Shown: positions 35,200 through 47,230 of the stretch, piece after piece
Layout of the letters: the number at the start of each line of letters is the position of its first letter
Numbering within the stretch: the stretch's first letter is position 1
Assembly: GCF_026991475.1 (NCBI RefSeq)
Contig: NZ_JALXBK010000063.1
Coordinates: 1 to 63,065, forward strand
From: Sulfurimonas sp.
Lineage (GTDB): Bacteria; Campylobacterota; Campylobacteria; Campylobacterales; Sulfurimonadaceae
Length of the DNA stretch: 63,065 bases
Direction: 5' to 3'
The notes under the pieces: model-generated
The model's database searches: none
Seen by the model: the letters and a program-made list of their open reading frames with translations, nothing else
What the model was told of the DNA's origin: nothing
Translations under genes and position numbers: made by a program

Positions 35200-35205
35200 A
35201 TTTTA
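35200..35205 (-). promoter_or_regulatory. -10 box for the slyD-fabD operon
   Basis: On the - strand TAAAAT in TATGATAAAATCGCG, about 30 bases before the slyD ATG, with no -35 seen. Confidence 0.5.
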
Positions 35206-35247
35206 TCATAATATTATATATTATTGCTGAAAATCATACAGCTGATT

Positions 35248-36159
35248 TCAAATATCCAAATATCTTTTAGCCGCTCGTGCTTCTTTTGAATTTGGATATT
35301 TTTGTACAATTGCATTAAAAAATGCCTTAGCATGTTGTTTATCACCTGTTTTTGACATCGCAATTGCAGTATGTAACATTAAGTTTGGCATATATGATGC
35401 CTTCGAATACAAAGATGAACTCTTTTTAAAATAAGAAATTGCATTCTCATAATTTTTTCTTTTAAAATACATTTCACCAATCATATAATGTGAGTAAGCA
35501 GGTTTATAGTTGCGTTTAATTAAAGCTTCATAGTCAGATATTGCATTTGTATATCGCTTCTTATTATAATTAACTTTTGCTCTGTTATATAAAACAGCAC
35601 TTTTAATAAAACTTTTTTTGCTTTGTGTTCGTGCCCCTCGCTTCATCTCTTTTGCAACCAGAGTTTTAAAACTATTGACATTTTTCACTAAAGCATTATA
35701 ATCTGCTTTTGTTACATAATCTGTACTAATTGCATCTAATGATTTACTCAACTGTAAACTCAAAGCTTTCATCTCTTGTATTGCTTGTTTGTTTTCTTGA
35801 ATGGAGAGACTTAATCTTTTTTGGTATTCATCAATATTTGTAAATGATATATCTGTAGAATGCTGTATATTTTGCAAATTAATCTTATTACTTTGTGATT
35901 TTCTGCTCAAACTTTCAATAATACTTTGAAGTCCATCAATTCTCTCTCGAAGTGAGTCTAATTGACTAGCCTGTGATTTACTCTTATTTGAAACTGTTTT
36001 GAGCTTTTTCTCTGTTTCTAGTAATACTTTTTCATTTTTCGTGAGACCATAAGGATTGCTGCTAGTGAGATCACCTGCGCCAAATGCTGAAGGCTCAGCA
36101 CTCAACAATAACACAGGAGAAAGAGTTAAAAATAAAAAATAGAACTTACTAAATTTCAT
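35248..36159 (-). CDS. Cell-division coordinator CpoB/YbgF-like TPR protein
   Basis: A periplasmic partner of the Tol-Pal system. A signal peptide (residues 1-21, ends LLSA) is followed by a coiled coil (about 45-155) with many Gln/Ser/Lys heptads, and then three TPR units (about 185-300) including YTNAISDYEALIKRNYKPAYSHYMIGEMYFKRKNYENAISYFKKS. That order matches CpoB, which coordinates outer-membrane constriction with peptidoglycan synthesis. Last gene of the tol run, 12 bases after pal. Confidence 0.85.
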   Translation of the reverse strand: MKFSKFYFLFLTLSPVLLLSAEPSAFGAGDLTSSNPYGLTKNEKVLLETEKKLKTVSNKSKSQASQLDSLRERIDGLQSIIESLSRKSQSNKINLQNIQHSTDISFTNIDEYQKRLSLSIQENKQAIQEMKALSLQLSKSLDAISTDYVTKADYNALVKNVNSFKTLVAKEMKRGARTQSKKSFIKSAVLYNRAKVNYNKKRYTNAISDYEALIKRNYKPAYSHYMIGEMYFKRKNYENAISYFKKSSSLYSKASYMPNLMLHTAIAMSKTGDKQHAKAFFNAIVQKYPNSKEARAAKRYLDI

Positions 36160-36170
36160 CTATTTGAAAC

Positions 36171-36731
36171 TTATGGTAAAAGTTTAAAGTTAACTCTACG
36201 GTTTTTCGCCCAACACTCTTTTGTATGTGCTGTACATACAGGATTACTTTTACCGTAACTTACCATAGAAATACGAGATGCATCTATTCCATCTGCAACT
36301 AAAGCTTTCTTAACAGCATTTGCACGTCGTAATCCTAATGCGAAGTTATATTCATCACTACCCCATTCATCACAATTACCTTCTAATTTTACTTTATAAT
36401 TAGATCCTACTTTTTTTCCAAGCTCTGCTGAAGCATCAATTTTTTCTTGCATTGCAGGTGTGATATTGTATTTATCAAAAGCAAAATATACAGTTGGTAA
36501 TTTACTCTCAATAGAATTCATAGTAGACTCACTTGTTGATGAGTTTACTAAACTATTTTCACTTGAAACTGTTTCTGTCTCTACAGGCTGAACTTCTTGA
36601 GTTGCAGTAGATGCAACCTCTTCCACTGGATTATTATTCGCTGCTTTAGTATCTACAGCTGGTCCTTTTGAACTACATCCACTAAAAACTAATAGTGCTG
36701 CTACAACACCAGAAAGTACGATATTTTTCAT
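36171..36731 (-). CDS. pal: Peptidoglycan-associated lipoprotein Pal
   Basis: An outer-membrane lipoprotein that binds peptidoglycan. Signal ends VFSGC. A Val/Thr/Glu-rich linker leads to the OmpA-like domain: VYFAFDKYNITPAMQEKIDASAELGKKV, VKLEGNCDEWGSDEYNFALGLRRANAVKKAL and ISMVSYGKSNPVC. Start placed at ATG 36731, 7-8 bases after AAGGA, rather than the ATG nine bases upstream. A TATAAT lies ahead, so pal can be transcribed separately from tolB. Confidence 0.94.
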   Translation of the reverse strand: MKNIVLSGVVAALLVFSGCSSKGPAVDTKAANNNPVEEVASTATQEVQPVETETVSSENSLVNSSTSESTMNSIESKLPTVYFAFDKYNITPAMQEKIDASAELGKKVGSNYKVKLEGNCDEWGSDEYNFALGLRRANAVKKALVADGIDASRISMVSYGKSNPVCTAHTKECWAKNRRVNFKLLP

Positions 36732-36762
36732 ACTACACATCCTTAATATTTAAAATTGGTTT

Positions 36763-36768
36763 ATTATA
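36763..36768 (-). promoter_or_regulatory. -10 box for pal
   Basis: On the - strand TATAAT in AGGTATAATAAACC, about 32 bases before the chosen pal start; it gives pal a promoter of its own within the tol run. Confidence 0.55.
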
Positions 36769-36806
36769 CCTAAAAAAGGTAATAAAATTTAATTGTTACA
36801 GTGTAC

Positions 36807-38057
36807 TTACCAGTCCATTGATTGTATTCTTCCCGATTTTATAGGAAAAAGATAATTTTTATTAAAATTTAATCGTATTATTCCAATAGAACTTTGTCCT
36901 TTATAGTTTTTAACAAATATAATCGCATCCCCATCTTTTGAAAATTTAGGAAATTCATTTACGCCTGTGGCTGTAAGTCTACGAATAAGGTCAGTTTGCG
37001 TTGAGACTAAATGAAGATTAAAAGTATTTTGACTAAAAGCATTTGAACTCTCTCTTGCTTTATATACAATATAGTGTCCACTTGCACTACATGCGACATT
37101 ACTGTTACCATAATAAACTACCTGATTTATCTCATTTGTCAATAAGTTTTTTGTAAATATCGTAGGATATCCCAGTCGAGATGAGACAAATGCTATTATA
37201 TCTTTATTCATAAATTGCCCACCAACATCAATACCACTATAGGTAGTTTCTCTTTTATATGTATGTTTTTTTACATCATACAAATAGATATCGGGTTGTC
37301 CATCTTTTGCCATAGTTAATAAAAGATGATTGCCATCATTACTAACGTCTGAGCATATCATCATACCATCAGAAGAGATAATACTTTTTACAGAAGCCGT
37401 TTTAATATCTACATATTTTAAAGTAGGTTTATCATTATCTAAAGATGTATAATAAAAAGCAGTTTGTGACTGATTCGCCCATTTTGGAAAAAGATTAAAA
37501 CCACCTTGAATAATTATATGTTGATATGTCAATGTATAATCAGCAATAATAATTTCACTTTTTTTAGGAGCAATAACTTTAGCAAATATGACTTTTTTCT
37601 TCATCCAACTCACAGGTTTTGCACCCATATATTCATTTATATCATAAGCAATTGCATGAGAAACAAACATATATATATCTTTTTTACTTACACGATAATT
37701 TTTAGAAAAAACTTCACTATCACCTTGCAGTAGTTTCATTTGAATATTCATCGCACCATTATCATCTTCAAATATTTTATAACGTAAAACATATTCCATA
37801 TCTTTGTTACTCACCAATACCGAACTATCATTATACGCCACTACTCGATGATGTCTATCTACATTAAAAAGAGAAATTACATTTAAATCAGCAACAAGAG
37901 ACTTAAAAAACCGTAGCTTAAATGTATTGTCATAGCTAATAGAGGAATCCTCAATAGCCAATGTAGGCAACGAATCTACCTTTTTAATAACTTCAATAGT
38001 TGCATCACCTGCATAAGCAATGTTAAACAATAAAAATAATAAAAATAAAATCTTCAA
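36807..38057 (-). CDS. tolB: Tol-Pal system protein TolB
   Basis: A periplasmic beta-propeller that links TolA to Pal. 416 residues with a signal peptide ending IAYAG, an N-terminal alpha/beta domain to about residue 160, and a propeller region with repeats such as VSNDGNHLLLTMAKDGQPDIYLYD and FSKDGDAIIFVKNY, which carry the family's S-D-G/P motif. Four bases separate it from tolA upstream. Position between tolA and pal fits. Confidence 0.93.
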   Translation of the reverse strand: MKILFLLFLLFNIAYAGDATIEVIKKVDSLPTLAIEDSSISYDNTFKLRFFKSLVADLNVISLFNVDRHHRVVAYNDSSVLVSNKDMEYVLRYKIFEDDNGAMNIQMKLLQGDSEVFSKNYRVSKKDIYMFVSHAIAYDINEYMGAKPVSWMKKKVIFAKVIAPKKSEIIIADYTLTYQHIIIQGGFNLFPKWANQSQTAFYYTSLDNDKPTLKYVDIKTASVKSIISSDGMMICSDVSNDGNHLLLTMAKDGQPDIYLYDVKKHTYKRETTYSGIDVGGQFMNKDIIAFVSSRLGYPTIFTKNLLTNEINQVVYYGNSNVACSASGHYIVYKARESSNAFSQNTFNLHLVSTQTDLIRRLTATGVNEFPKFSKDGDAIIFVKNYKGQSSIGIIRLNFNKNYLFPIKSGRIQSMDW

Positions 38058-38060
38058 TCT

Positions 38061-38777
38061 CTACTCCTTAGATATTAATGTAACAGTCGTTGTAGTCGTC
38101 TTTCCACTAGGATTAATTGGAAAAACCACATTAGTAAGTCTCTCCTTTATTCTGTCAACTTCACTATTTAAAGCTTTACTAGCAGAATAATTTAGTACTC
38201 TAAAATCAAGCATTTTACCAAAAGGGTCAAGCACAATTACAATTTTTACACGATTTCCTTCTGTATTTGGAGGAACATTAAAGTGTGCATAAACAATTGC
38301 TTGAATTTTAGCTAAATATTCATTAACCTCATTTGCAGCAGAAGTAGCATCTACAGATTCTTTTTCTTCTTTTTCCTCTAATTGTTCAACTCTTTTTTCT
38401 ATCGGCTTGAGTTGATTATTCTCTTTAAGTTTAATCTGCTTTTGAATTTCGCTAATCCTCTTTGAATTCACTTTACGTTTTTTAACCTTGTGCTGAATCT
38501 TTTTAGTCCACACATCACTAAACAGATTATTAACATCAATATTTTCAGATGGAGAACTTGTAGTAGTTGCTATTTTTTTTACAGAAGATTTTGTTTTATT
38601 CACTATATTTTTCGTAGGTGAAAGAGCAATAGAAACTGATATGTAATTCTTTTTTTTAAAACCATAGGTTTTAATATCTTTTACTTGAAAAAGCATAACA
38701 ACGAATACAAATAAAAAGAATATAAACAAAGACAAAGAGATGATTCCACTTATATAAAAGTATCGTTGATTATCCAT
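38061..38777 (-). CDS. tolA: TolA/TonB-like energy-transducing protein
   Basis: A 238-residue single-pass protein. One membrane helix (about 10-32) is followed by a Lys/Glu-rich rod (about 85-140) and a C-terminal domain containing VYAHFNVPPNTEGNRVKIVIVLDPFGKMLDFRVLNYSASKALN, the TonB/TolA-type fold. Together with tolQ and tolR it would transmit proton-motive force to the outer membrane. It overlaps tolR by 8 bases. TonB is the alternative name, but the neighbouring tolB and pal favour TolA. Confidence 0.85.
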   Translation of the reverse strand: MDNQRYFYISGIISLSLFIFFLFVFVVMLFQVKDIKTYGFKKKNYISVSIALSPTKNIVNKTKSSVKKIATTTSSPSENIDVNNLFSDVWTKKIQHKVKKRKVNSKRISEIQKQIKLKENNQLKPIEKRVEQLEEKEEKESVDATSAANEVNEYLAKIQAIVYAHFNVPPNTEGNRVKIVIVLDPFGKMLDFRVLNYSASKALNSEVDRIKERLTNVVFPINPSGKTTTTTVTLISKE

Positions 38778-39162
38778 TTGTTGCTAAAGAGACCTCTGTA
38801 AATCCAGCCTGCTTAACAGCTGCTAAAATCGACATCACGACACCATAATCTAAACGCTTATCTGCACTTATTAAAACAGTAGCTTTTTTATTAAGTTTAT
38901 TAGAATAAAGATAGAAATTATCAATAAATGCACTTAATAAAAAATTATCTTTATTTATCTTTATATTCTTATCTTTATCAATAGTAATATGTACAGGTGG
39001 AATTTTTGAAAGTTGTTGTGTCATAGAACCTTGAGGTAATTTAATATTCTCTTCAAATATTACACTAGGAGCAATAACCATCAATATTGCGAGTAAAACA
39101 AGCATAACATCCACAAGAGGAGTTATATTTAACTCTGGTTTTTCATCCCAATCATATACCAT
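38770..39162 (-). CDS. tolR: Biopolymer transporter TolR/ExbD
   Basis: A 130-residue protein with one N-terminal membrane helix (LVDVMLVLLAILMVIAPSV) holding the proton-relay Asp in TPLVDVML, and a periplasmic domain ending AAVKQAGFTEVSLAT, as expected for ExbD/TolR. Works with TolQ as proton channel and rotor. Five bases after tolQ. Confidence 0.93.
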   Translation of the reverse strand: MVYDWDEKPELNITPLVDVMLVLLAILMVIAPSVIFEENIKLPQGSMTQQLSKIPPVHITIDKDKNIKINKDNFLLSAFIDNFYLYSNKLNKKATVLISADKRLDYGVVMSILAAVKQAGFTEVSLATNG

Positions 39163-39166
39163 AACA

Positions 39167-39733
39167 CTATACCTTACGTGCTAATATCGCATCACTTTGC
39201 ATTTGAAGATAACTAATAAGTTCATATGATTTTCTCTTGAGGATTTGGTGATAAGTATATGCAAATACAGCTACAAAGATTCCAGATGCAGTAGCGACTA
39301 ATGCATCAGAAACCCCACTAGCTATAACATTCATTGTCCCAGATATCTGACCTATATGCGAAAAAGTATCTAATATAGAAACAACAGTACCAAACAGTCC
39401 AATAAATGGAGAAGTCGATGCAATTACAGATAAAACAGAAAGACCTTTCGTCGCTTCCTTCGTTGCCGCCAGCATACCCAGACCTAAAACTTCTTTTGAA
39501 ATAACATTACTTGTTTGTAAAAAATTATTTAAAAATGAGTTTTCTTTTACAGTCGTAGCTCCTAATAAAAGTGCTTCCAAAGAGGCACTTTCACGAGAAA
39601 GCCAACTAGTAATAGAAAAATATCTATAAAAAAATACCCAATTTAACACCAAAAAGTAAACTGCTAATAAAACTAGAACACCAATGGTCACCGGATGACT
39701 TTTAAGATAAAAATCTATTAAATTATTAAACAT
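39167..39733 (-). CDS. tolQ: Proton channel protein TolQ/ExbB
   Basis: A 188-residue inner-membrane protein with three hydrophobic segments (about 15-35, 95-120, 138-160). The conserved region APSTSPFIGLFGTVVSILDTF-like is present as VIASTSPFIGLFGTVVSIL, and ASGVSDALVATASGIFVAV follows. It directly succeeds atpC after 3 bases, so the motor that consumes proton-motive force is transcribed with ATP synthase. Confidence 0.93.
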   Translation of the reverse strand: MFNNLIDFYLKSHPVTIGVLVLLAVYFLVLNWVFFYRYFSITSWLSRESASLEALLLGATTVKENSFLNNFLQTSNVISKEVLGLGMLAATKEATKGLSVLSVIASTSPFIGLFGTVVSILDTFSHIGQISGTMNVIASGVSDALVATASGIFVAVFAYTYHQILKRKSYELISYLQMQSDAILARKV

Positions 39734-39736
39734 CGG

Positions 39737-40129
39737 CTATATTAATCTTTGCGCTGCAGATTCAATTTTTGCTGAAACAGATGCAATAGCATTACCAGAA
39801 TCAGCAATATCACTGATAAGCTTTTTAGCATTATCAAGTGCTTTTGCAATCTCTGATTCATTTTCACCACGAATTGGCGCTGCACCCTCTACAAGAATAA
39901 CAACTTTTCCCTCATCAACCTGAGCTACACCCCAATTGATAACGATAGATTCGACTGATTTATCCTCTTTTTCAACATCGACAACACCAGCTTCTAACAA
40001 TGTTGTTAGAGAAGCATGTCCTGCTAATACACCAAATTCCCCTTCTTCACCAGGGAGAACAACACCAATGGCATTATCATCATAGATAACACCATCTGGA
40101 GTTAGGATTTCAAGTTTAAACTTATCCAT
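39737..40129 (-). CDS. atpC: ATP synthase epsilon subunit
   Basis: A 130-residue central-stalk regulator of F1. The beta-sandwich has FKLEILTPDGVIYDDNAIGVVLPGEEGEFGVLAGHASLTTLLEAGVV, and the two C-terminal helices begin SEIAKALDNAKKL. It ends the atp operon and lies 24 bases after atpD. Confidence 0.95.
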   Translation of the reverse strand: MDKFKLEILTPDGVIYDDNAIGVVLPGEEGEFGVLAGHASLTTLLEAGVVDVEKEDKSVESIVINWGVAQVDEGKVVILVEGAAPIRGENESEIAKALDNAKKLISDIADSGNAIASVSAKIESAAQRLI

Positions 40130-40153
40130 TACAGTCCTTTACTAAGCAAACGC

Positions 40154-42450
<2,297 letters not shown>

Positions 42451-42461
42451 AAAGTAATTCC

Positions 42462-43979
42462 TTAGTTAGCTACAAAGCTAGCTTTAAACTCTTCTAATGC
42501 TTTTGTTAATAATGCCTTAGTATCGTCATCTACTTTTTTGCTGCTTCTAATATTCTCAAAAATCTGAGGATAAGAAGCTTCAATAAACGGATATAACTCA
42601 GCTTCAAAACGAACTACATTAGATGGATCGAAATCATCTAAGAAGCCTCCATTTCCTGCAAAAATAATTACAACTTGCTTTTCAGCAGAAAGTGGTGAAA
42701 AAGGTCCTTGTTTAAGTACTTCAACCATTCTTTGTCCACGTTCCAATTGTTTACGAGAAACTTCATCAAGATCAGATGCAAATTGAGCAAATGCTTGAAG
42801 CTCACGAAATGATGCAAGATCAAGTCTTAAAGTACCAGCAACTTGTTTTGTTGCTTTAATTTGTGCAGCACCACCAACACGAGAAACTGAAAGACCAACA
42901 TTAATTGCAGGGCGAACACCTGAGTTAAATAGATCAGTTTCAAGAAAAATTTGTCCATCAGTAATTGAAATAACATTTGTTGGAATATATGCCGCAACAT
43001 CACCAGCTTGTGTTTCAATAATAGGTAAAGCAGTAAGTGAACCTGCACCCTCTTCATCAGACATTTTTGCAGCACGTTCAAGTAGACGTGAATGTACATA
43101 AAAAACATCTCCAGGATATGCTTCACGACCTGGAGGACGACGAAGAATAAGTGACATTTCACGATAAGCAACTGCATGTTTTGATAAATCATCATAAACA
43201 ATTAAACCATGTCTTGCATTATCACGAAAATATTCACCCATAGTAACACCAGTATATGGAGCTAAAAATTGAAGTGCAGCAGCTTCAGCAGCAGTTGCAG
43301 ATACAATTATAGTATATTCCATTGCACCATGATCTTCTAAACGACGAATAATTTGTGCTACAGTTGATTCTTTTTGACCAATTGCAACATAAATACATAC
43401 AACACCATTCCCTTTTTGGTTAAGAATAGCATCAAGTGCAACTGTAGTTTTACCTGTTTGTCTGTCACCAATAATAAGTTCACGTTGCCCACGTCCAATC
43501 GGAACAAGTGCATCAATTGCTTTAATACCAGTTGCTAAAGGTTCATGTACAGATTTTCTATCCATAATACCAGGAGCTTTTTCCTCAACAAAACGCATTT
43601 CAGTCGTTTCAATTGGACCTTTACCATCAATTGGCTCACCAAGAGCATTTACAACACGGCCTAAAAGTGCATCACCAACTGGTACTTTTAAAAGTTTACC
43701 AAGACGCTTAACACTCATACCCTCTTTTAAAGATACTCCTGAACCAAGAATAACTACACCAACAGCACTCTCTTCAAGGTTCATAACTAAACCTCTTGTA
43801 CCATCTTCAAATTCTACCATCTCTCCTGCCATAACATTGCTAAGTCCGTAAACCTGTGCAACACCATCAGCATAAGAAACAATTTTACCAGTTTCATTAA
43901 TATCGACATTTAGTTCAAAATTATCGATACGCTCTTTAATTATTGAGCTGATTTCATCAGCCTGAATTTTTGCTACCAC
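42462..43979 (-). CDS. atpA: ATP synthase alpha subunit
   Basis: The non-catalytic nucleotide-binding subunit of F1, 505 residues. Walker [96 protein letters not shown] and the [26 protein letters not shown] segment are present. Neighbours atpH and atpG place it in the standard order. Confidence 0.97.
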   Translation of the reverse strand: MVAKIQADEISSIIKERIDNFELNVDINETGKIVSYADGVAQVYGLSNVMAGEMVEFEDGTRGLVMNLEESAVGVVILGSGVSLKEGMSVKRLGKLLKVPVGDALLGRVVNALGEPIDGKGPIETTEMRFVEEKAPGIMDRKSVHEPLATGIKAIDALVPIGRGQRELIIGDRQTGKTTVALDAILNQKGNGVVCIYVAIGQKESTVAQIIRRLEDHGAMEYTIIVSATAAEAAALQFLAPYTGVTMGEYFRDNARHGLIVYDDLSKHAVAYREMSLILRRPPGREAYPGDVFYVHSRLLERAAKMSDEEGAGSLTALPIIETQAGDVAAYIPTNVISITDGQIFLETDLFNSGVRPAINVGLSVSRVGGAAQIKATKQVAGTLRLDLASFRELQAFAQFASDLDEVSRKQLERGQRMVEVLKQGPFSPLSAEKQVVIIFAGNGGFLDDFDPSNVVRFEAELYPFIEASYPQIFENIRSSKKVDDDTKALLTKALEEFKASFVAN

Positions 43980-44002
43980 TATCCTTCTCCTCTCATTTAA
44001 TG

Positions 44003-44536
44003 TTATATTGCTTTAATTATATGTTCTATAATTTGACTATTGATTCTATCTTTAGAAAAATTAATTTCTATACCTAAATCGTCTACTTCCACTTTAATAC
44101 CATTAAAGTCAGTTTTTTCAAATGATAGTACTATTTTAGAATTATATTTTTCACTTAAACCTTTGCTCAAGTCTTTGATTATCTTTGCTTTTATGTTTGT
44201 ATTACTCAAAACCACACCTGAGTAAGTTTTTGTCATATCAGCCAAGTTTTTCCTCAACTCTTCAGCAATTGCTGGAATAATATTAATCCGTTTGTTCTCT
44301 ACTAAAAGCTTAATAAAGTTGTTTACTCTTTGAGAGTTAGCAGACTTTACCGCATCTAAAAGTAAAGAGGCTTTTTCATCTGCACTTACATTAGTACTAG
44401 CAATAATATTCAAAAATTTCTCATTCTTAAAAGAATCTGATAAACTTTCAAATATAGTAGTAACACTTTGCGCAAACGCAATGTCAGAATCAGACAATAA
44501 AGCTTTTATATATCTTTTTGCTATTAATTCTTCCAT
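44003..44536 (-). CDS. atpH: ATP synthase delta subunit
   Basis: The peripheral-stalk connector of 177 residues. The N-terminal helical bundle starts [16 protein letters not shown], and the C-terminal section [29 protein letters not shown] fits the family's beta strand region. It starts immediately after the atpF stop without a gap and is 23 bases from atpA. Confidence 0.94.
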   Translation of the reverse strand: MEELIAKRYIKALLSDSDIAFAQSVTTIFESLSDSFKNEKFLNIIASTNVSADEKASLLLDAVKSANSQRVNNFIKLLVENKRINIIPAIAEELRKNLADMTKTYSGVVLSNTNIKAKIIKDLSKGLSEKYNSKIVLSFEKTDFNGIKVEVDDLGIEINFSKDRINSQIIEHIIKAI

Positions 44537-45049
44537 TTACGCCACCTTTTTCAAAATAACATTTGCCATAGCTTCTTTATCAAAACTATCCGCACTTTGA
44601 CTTAATGTTTCAGTCACAATCTCTTCTACAACTTCACGAACCATTTTTCTCTCTTCAAACTCTTTTTTAGAAAGATTTTGTTTCGCAACAGTTTCTAGCT
44701 CAGCTTCACCCTGTGCCATAAGAGCATCATGAATCATTTTATTCTCTTTTTTAGATGCTTCTGCTAATTCTTGTGCAAATCTCTCTGCATCACTGATTTT
44801 AGCTAATGCATCTTTTTTTAGAGCAATTGATTCATCAAGTTTTTCTTGAACTTTTTTTAATTCGTCAGCAATACCTTGACTTCTTGAAGCAAAGTAATTT
44901 TTTATCGGTTCCCCTACAAGATACCATACAAGCCCGGCAAATAAGATGAAGTTTACAGTTCTTTGAACTATATCACTCCCACCATCTTTTACCTCTGATG
45001 CTAATGCATAAGTTGATATCATTAGTAACAATACTAGAATTCTACTCAC
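44537..45049 (-). CDS. atpF: ATP synthase b subunit
   Basis: A peripheral-stalk component of 170 residues. A signal-like hydrophobic N-terminus (MSRILVLLLMISTYALASE) precedes the expected membrane helix (about 30-48, VNFILFAGLVWYLVG). The rest is a long Glu/Lys/Ala coiled coil. Two hydrophobic segments instead of one are also seen in related Campylobacterota AtpF proteins. It might be cleaved after ALA, which cannot be decided here. Confidence 0.92.
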   Translation of the reverse strand: MSRILVLLLMISTYALASEVKDGGSDIVQRTVNFILFAGLVWYLVGEPIKNYFASRSQGIADELKKVQEKLDESIALKKDALAKISDAERFAQELAEASKKENKMIHDALMAQGEAELETVAKQNLSKKEFEERKMVREVVEEIVTETLSQSADSFDKEAMANVILKKVA

Positions 45050-45058
45050 ATTACACCC

Positions 45059-45481
45059 TTATATCTGACTAAATTTAGCTGAAACAGCTTCTTTAAACAC
45101 TGGAACTTGTTTGAGCAAGTCAGTAGTCAACTCTTTTTTAGCTTTTGAAAGTGATTTTTCAAATTCTAAATATTCTTGTGCAAGTTCAGCACGTTTTGCT
45201 TCTAACTTACTATCAACTAATTCCTTAGCATCCGCAATAACTTTTTCTCTTAGGGCCGCAGCTTCTAGTTTAGCATTCATAACTATTGTCTCTGCTTTAT
45301 TGTTAAGCGCATTGATTTCATCATCATTATTACCTACTTTGTCTAGGTCTTTTTTAATGTCTTCATCACGCTTACTCATAAAACTTAGCAATGGATTATA
45401 AAGCCAACTATTTAGAACGGCTATAAGCGAAACAAATACAACAAATGTAGCCAAGAGTAGTATTGGATTTATATCTAACAT
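45059..45481 (-). CDS. atpF': ATP synthase b' subunit
   Basis: The second stalk protein of a b/b' heterodimer, 140 residues. One N-terminal membrane helix (about 8-28, LLATFVVFVSLIAVLNSWLY) and an Ala/Glu/Lys coiled coil. It begins the atp cluster here; a and c subunits (atpB, atpE) are not in the window. A strong AGGAGG site lies before the ATG, and a TATAAT promoter upstream. Confidence 0.93.
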   Translation of the reverse strand: MLDINPILLLATFVVFVSLIAVLNSWLYNPLLSFMSKRDEDIKKDLDKVGNNDDEINALNNKAETIVMNAKLEAAALREKVIADAKELVDSKLEAKRAELAQEYLEFEKSLSKAKKELTTDLLKQVPVFKEAVSAKFSQI

Positions 45482-45503
45482 AGCACCTCCTAAAAGTTGC
45501 GTG

Positions 45504-45509
45504 ATTATA
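45504..45509 (-). promoter_or_regulatory. -10 box for the atp-tol operon
   Basis: On the - strand TATAAT in AGTATAATCACG, about 23 bases before the atpF' start and 16 before the AGGAGG site. Confidence 0.65.
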
Positions 45510-45568
45510 CTATTATTAAATTGAAATGTTAGTTAAATGAAGTAATTATTTAGGTATTTATAAAAATA

Positions 45569-46420
45569 TTAGTGAAAATGAGATATAAATTCTTCTATTT
45601 CATTTTCTGATGTAAAAGAGATACTAAGTGTATTATTTTTCACTTTGTATCCTATATTGAATGTATCAAAAATATTTTCTATTTTTGAGAAGTCATAAGT
45701 TTTAGAAACAGAAGCTTTATTGTGAAGTGGTTCACTCACTTGATTTTGCTCTTTTATACTTTTAATCATACTTTCGGTATCACGAACACTAAGTTTTTGA
45801 CCAATAATAGAGTTCACTATCAACTGTTGCTGTTTATCATCCAAACCAACAAGCATTTTTGCATGTCCAGCAGTTATTTTTTGCTCTATCAAAGCTTTTT
45901 TAGTCATCTTTGAGAGCTGAAGTAAACGCAGTGTATTTGTAATATGCGTTCTGCTTTTATGAATCATCACAGAGAGCCCATCATGTGTTATGTCATGCAG
46001 TTTTAAAAGTTCATTATATGCTTCTGCTAATTCAACAGAATTTAACTCTTCTCTTTGAATGTTTTCAATAAGCGCGAATTGGCGCATTTTATGCTCATCA
46101 CTATTAAGAACAATCGCTCGAATCTCTTTCATTTTTGCTAATTTAGATGCACGAAATCTTCGCTCGCCGGCAATTAAAATATAACCATCAATATCTTCTG
46201 TAACAACTATAGGTTGCAATAGACCATCATTTTTTATAGATTCTGCAAGTTCTTGTAAAGACTCTTCATTAAATGATTTTCTTGGTTGAAAAGGATTAGG
46301 TCTAATCTCTTTAAGCGGAATTTCTAAAATTTCATCACGCTGTGTTCCCTCATTATCATATGCTTCATCTATTTCACCTAAAAGTGCATCAAGACCTCTA
46401 CCTAATTTTTGACTTTTCAC
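45569..46420 (-). CDS. parB: Chromosome-partitioning protein ParB
   Basis: A CTP-dependent DNA clamp loaded at parS. 283 residues. RPNPFQPRKSFNEESLQELAESIKNDGLLQPIVV and GERRFRASKLAKM form the CTPase domain. A helix-turn-helix region follows with LSVMIHKSRTHITNTLRLLQLS, and a dimerisation domain at the end. It directly follows parA. No consensus parS was found in the window. One AAACGCAG copy at 45924 is the only one for over 12 kb on its left. Confidence 0.95.
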   Translation of the reverse strand: MKSQKLGRGLDALLGEIDEAYDNEGTQRDEILEIPLKEIRPNPFQPRKSFNEESLQELAESIKNDGLLQPIVVTEDIDGYILIAGERRFRASKLAKMKEIRAIVLNSDEHKMRQFALIENIQREELNSVELAEAYNELLKLHDITHDGLSVMIHKSRTHITNTLRLLQLSKMTKKALIEQKITAGHAKMLVGLDDKQQQLIVNSIIGQKLSVRDTESMIKSIKEQNQVSEPLHNKASVSKTYDFSKIENIFDTFNIGYKVKNNTLSISFTSENEIEEFISHFH

Positions 46421-46447
46421 TACAACAGCTCCTTAAAAAACTGAAAA

Positions 46448-47230
46448 TTATTTAATAATAGCTTGTGCTAAATGTTGATAGGCTATAGAGCCAGTTGATT
46501 TTACATCATAAAGAATTGCAGGCTTACCAAATGATGGAGATTCTGCAAGTTTAACATTTCGTGGAACTACGATATATTTATCTGCTTCATCTTTAAAAAG
46601 CTTTCCTTTAAAGTGTTGGCGTAAATCAGCAAACACTTGTTTAGACAAATTATTTTGAGAAGAGAACATTGTCGGCAAAAAGCCTTTTACAGCCAATTTT
46701 GGATTGATTGACTTTCTTACAAGTTTCACTGTATTTAAAAGCTGTGCCAGGCCCTCAAGTGCAAAAAATTCACACTGAATAGGAATAATAACTGAATTTG
46801 CTGCTGAGAGTGCATTAATAGTCATAGGTCCAAGAGCAGGAGGAGAATCAATAATAATATAGTCATAATCTTTTTGTACATTTGCAATAGCTTTTTTAAG
46901 AACCAATTCACGGCCCTTTGCTTTGTCTGCATCATAGTACTCTTTCTCAATTCCAACTAATCCTATATTTGACGGTGCGAGATGGAGCGTTGGCAAGTCA
47001 GATTTTAAAATAATATCTTTAAGTTTTTTTGTTCCAATTAAAACATGATATATATTAAATTCATAATCATTTCTATGAAAACCAAGTGATGTTGTCGCAT
47101 TCGCTTGTGGATCCGAGTCAATCAAAAGAACTTTTTTTTCTGCAACAGCAAGTGAAGCAGCTAAATTTACAGCAGTAGTAGTCTTACCCACCCCACCCTT
47201 TTGATTTGCAATTACAATTATTTCACTCAT
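46448..47230 (-). CDS. parA: Chromosome-partitioning ATPase ParA
   Basis: A 260-residue P-loop ATPase that moves ParB-parS complexes. The deviant Walker A KGGVGKTTTAVNLAASLA, LLIDSDPQANATTSLG and IIIDSPPALGPMTINALSA motifs are typical. It begins 4 bases within the birA end and is followed by parB. Confidence 0.95.
   Translation of the reverse strand: MSEIIVIANQKGGVGKTTTAVNLAASLAVAEKKVLLIDSDPQANATTSLGFHRNDYEFNIYHVLIGTKKLKDIILKSDLPTLHLAPSNIGLVGIEKEYYDADKAKGRELVLKKAIANVQKDYDYIIIDSPPALGPMTINALSAANSVIIPIQCEFFALEGLAQLLNTVKLVRKSINPKLAVKGFLPTMFSSQNNLSKQVFADLRQHFKGKLFKDEADKYIVVPRNVKLAESPSFGKPAILYDVKSTGSIAYQHLAQAIIK

Noticed and set aside
45569-47230. parS sites near parA/parB
   Set aside because: I found no copy of the TGTTTCACGTGAAACA consensus in the window; TGTTTCATGTAC near 31,265 matches only one half.
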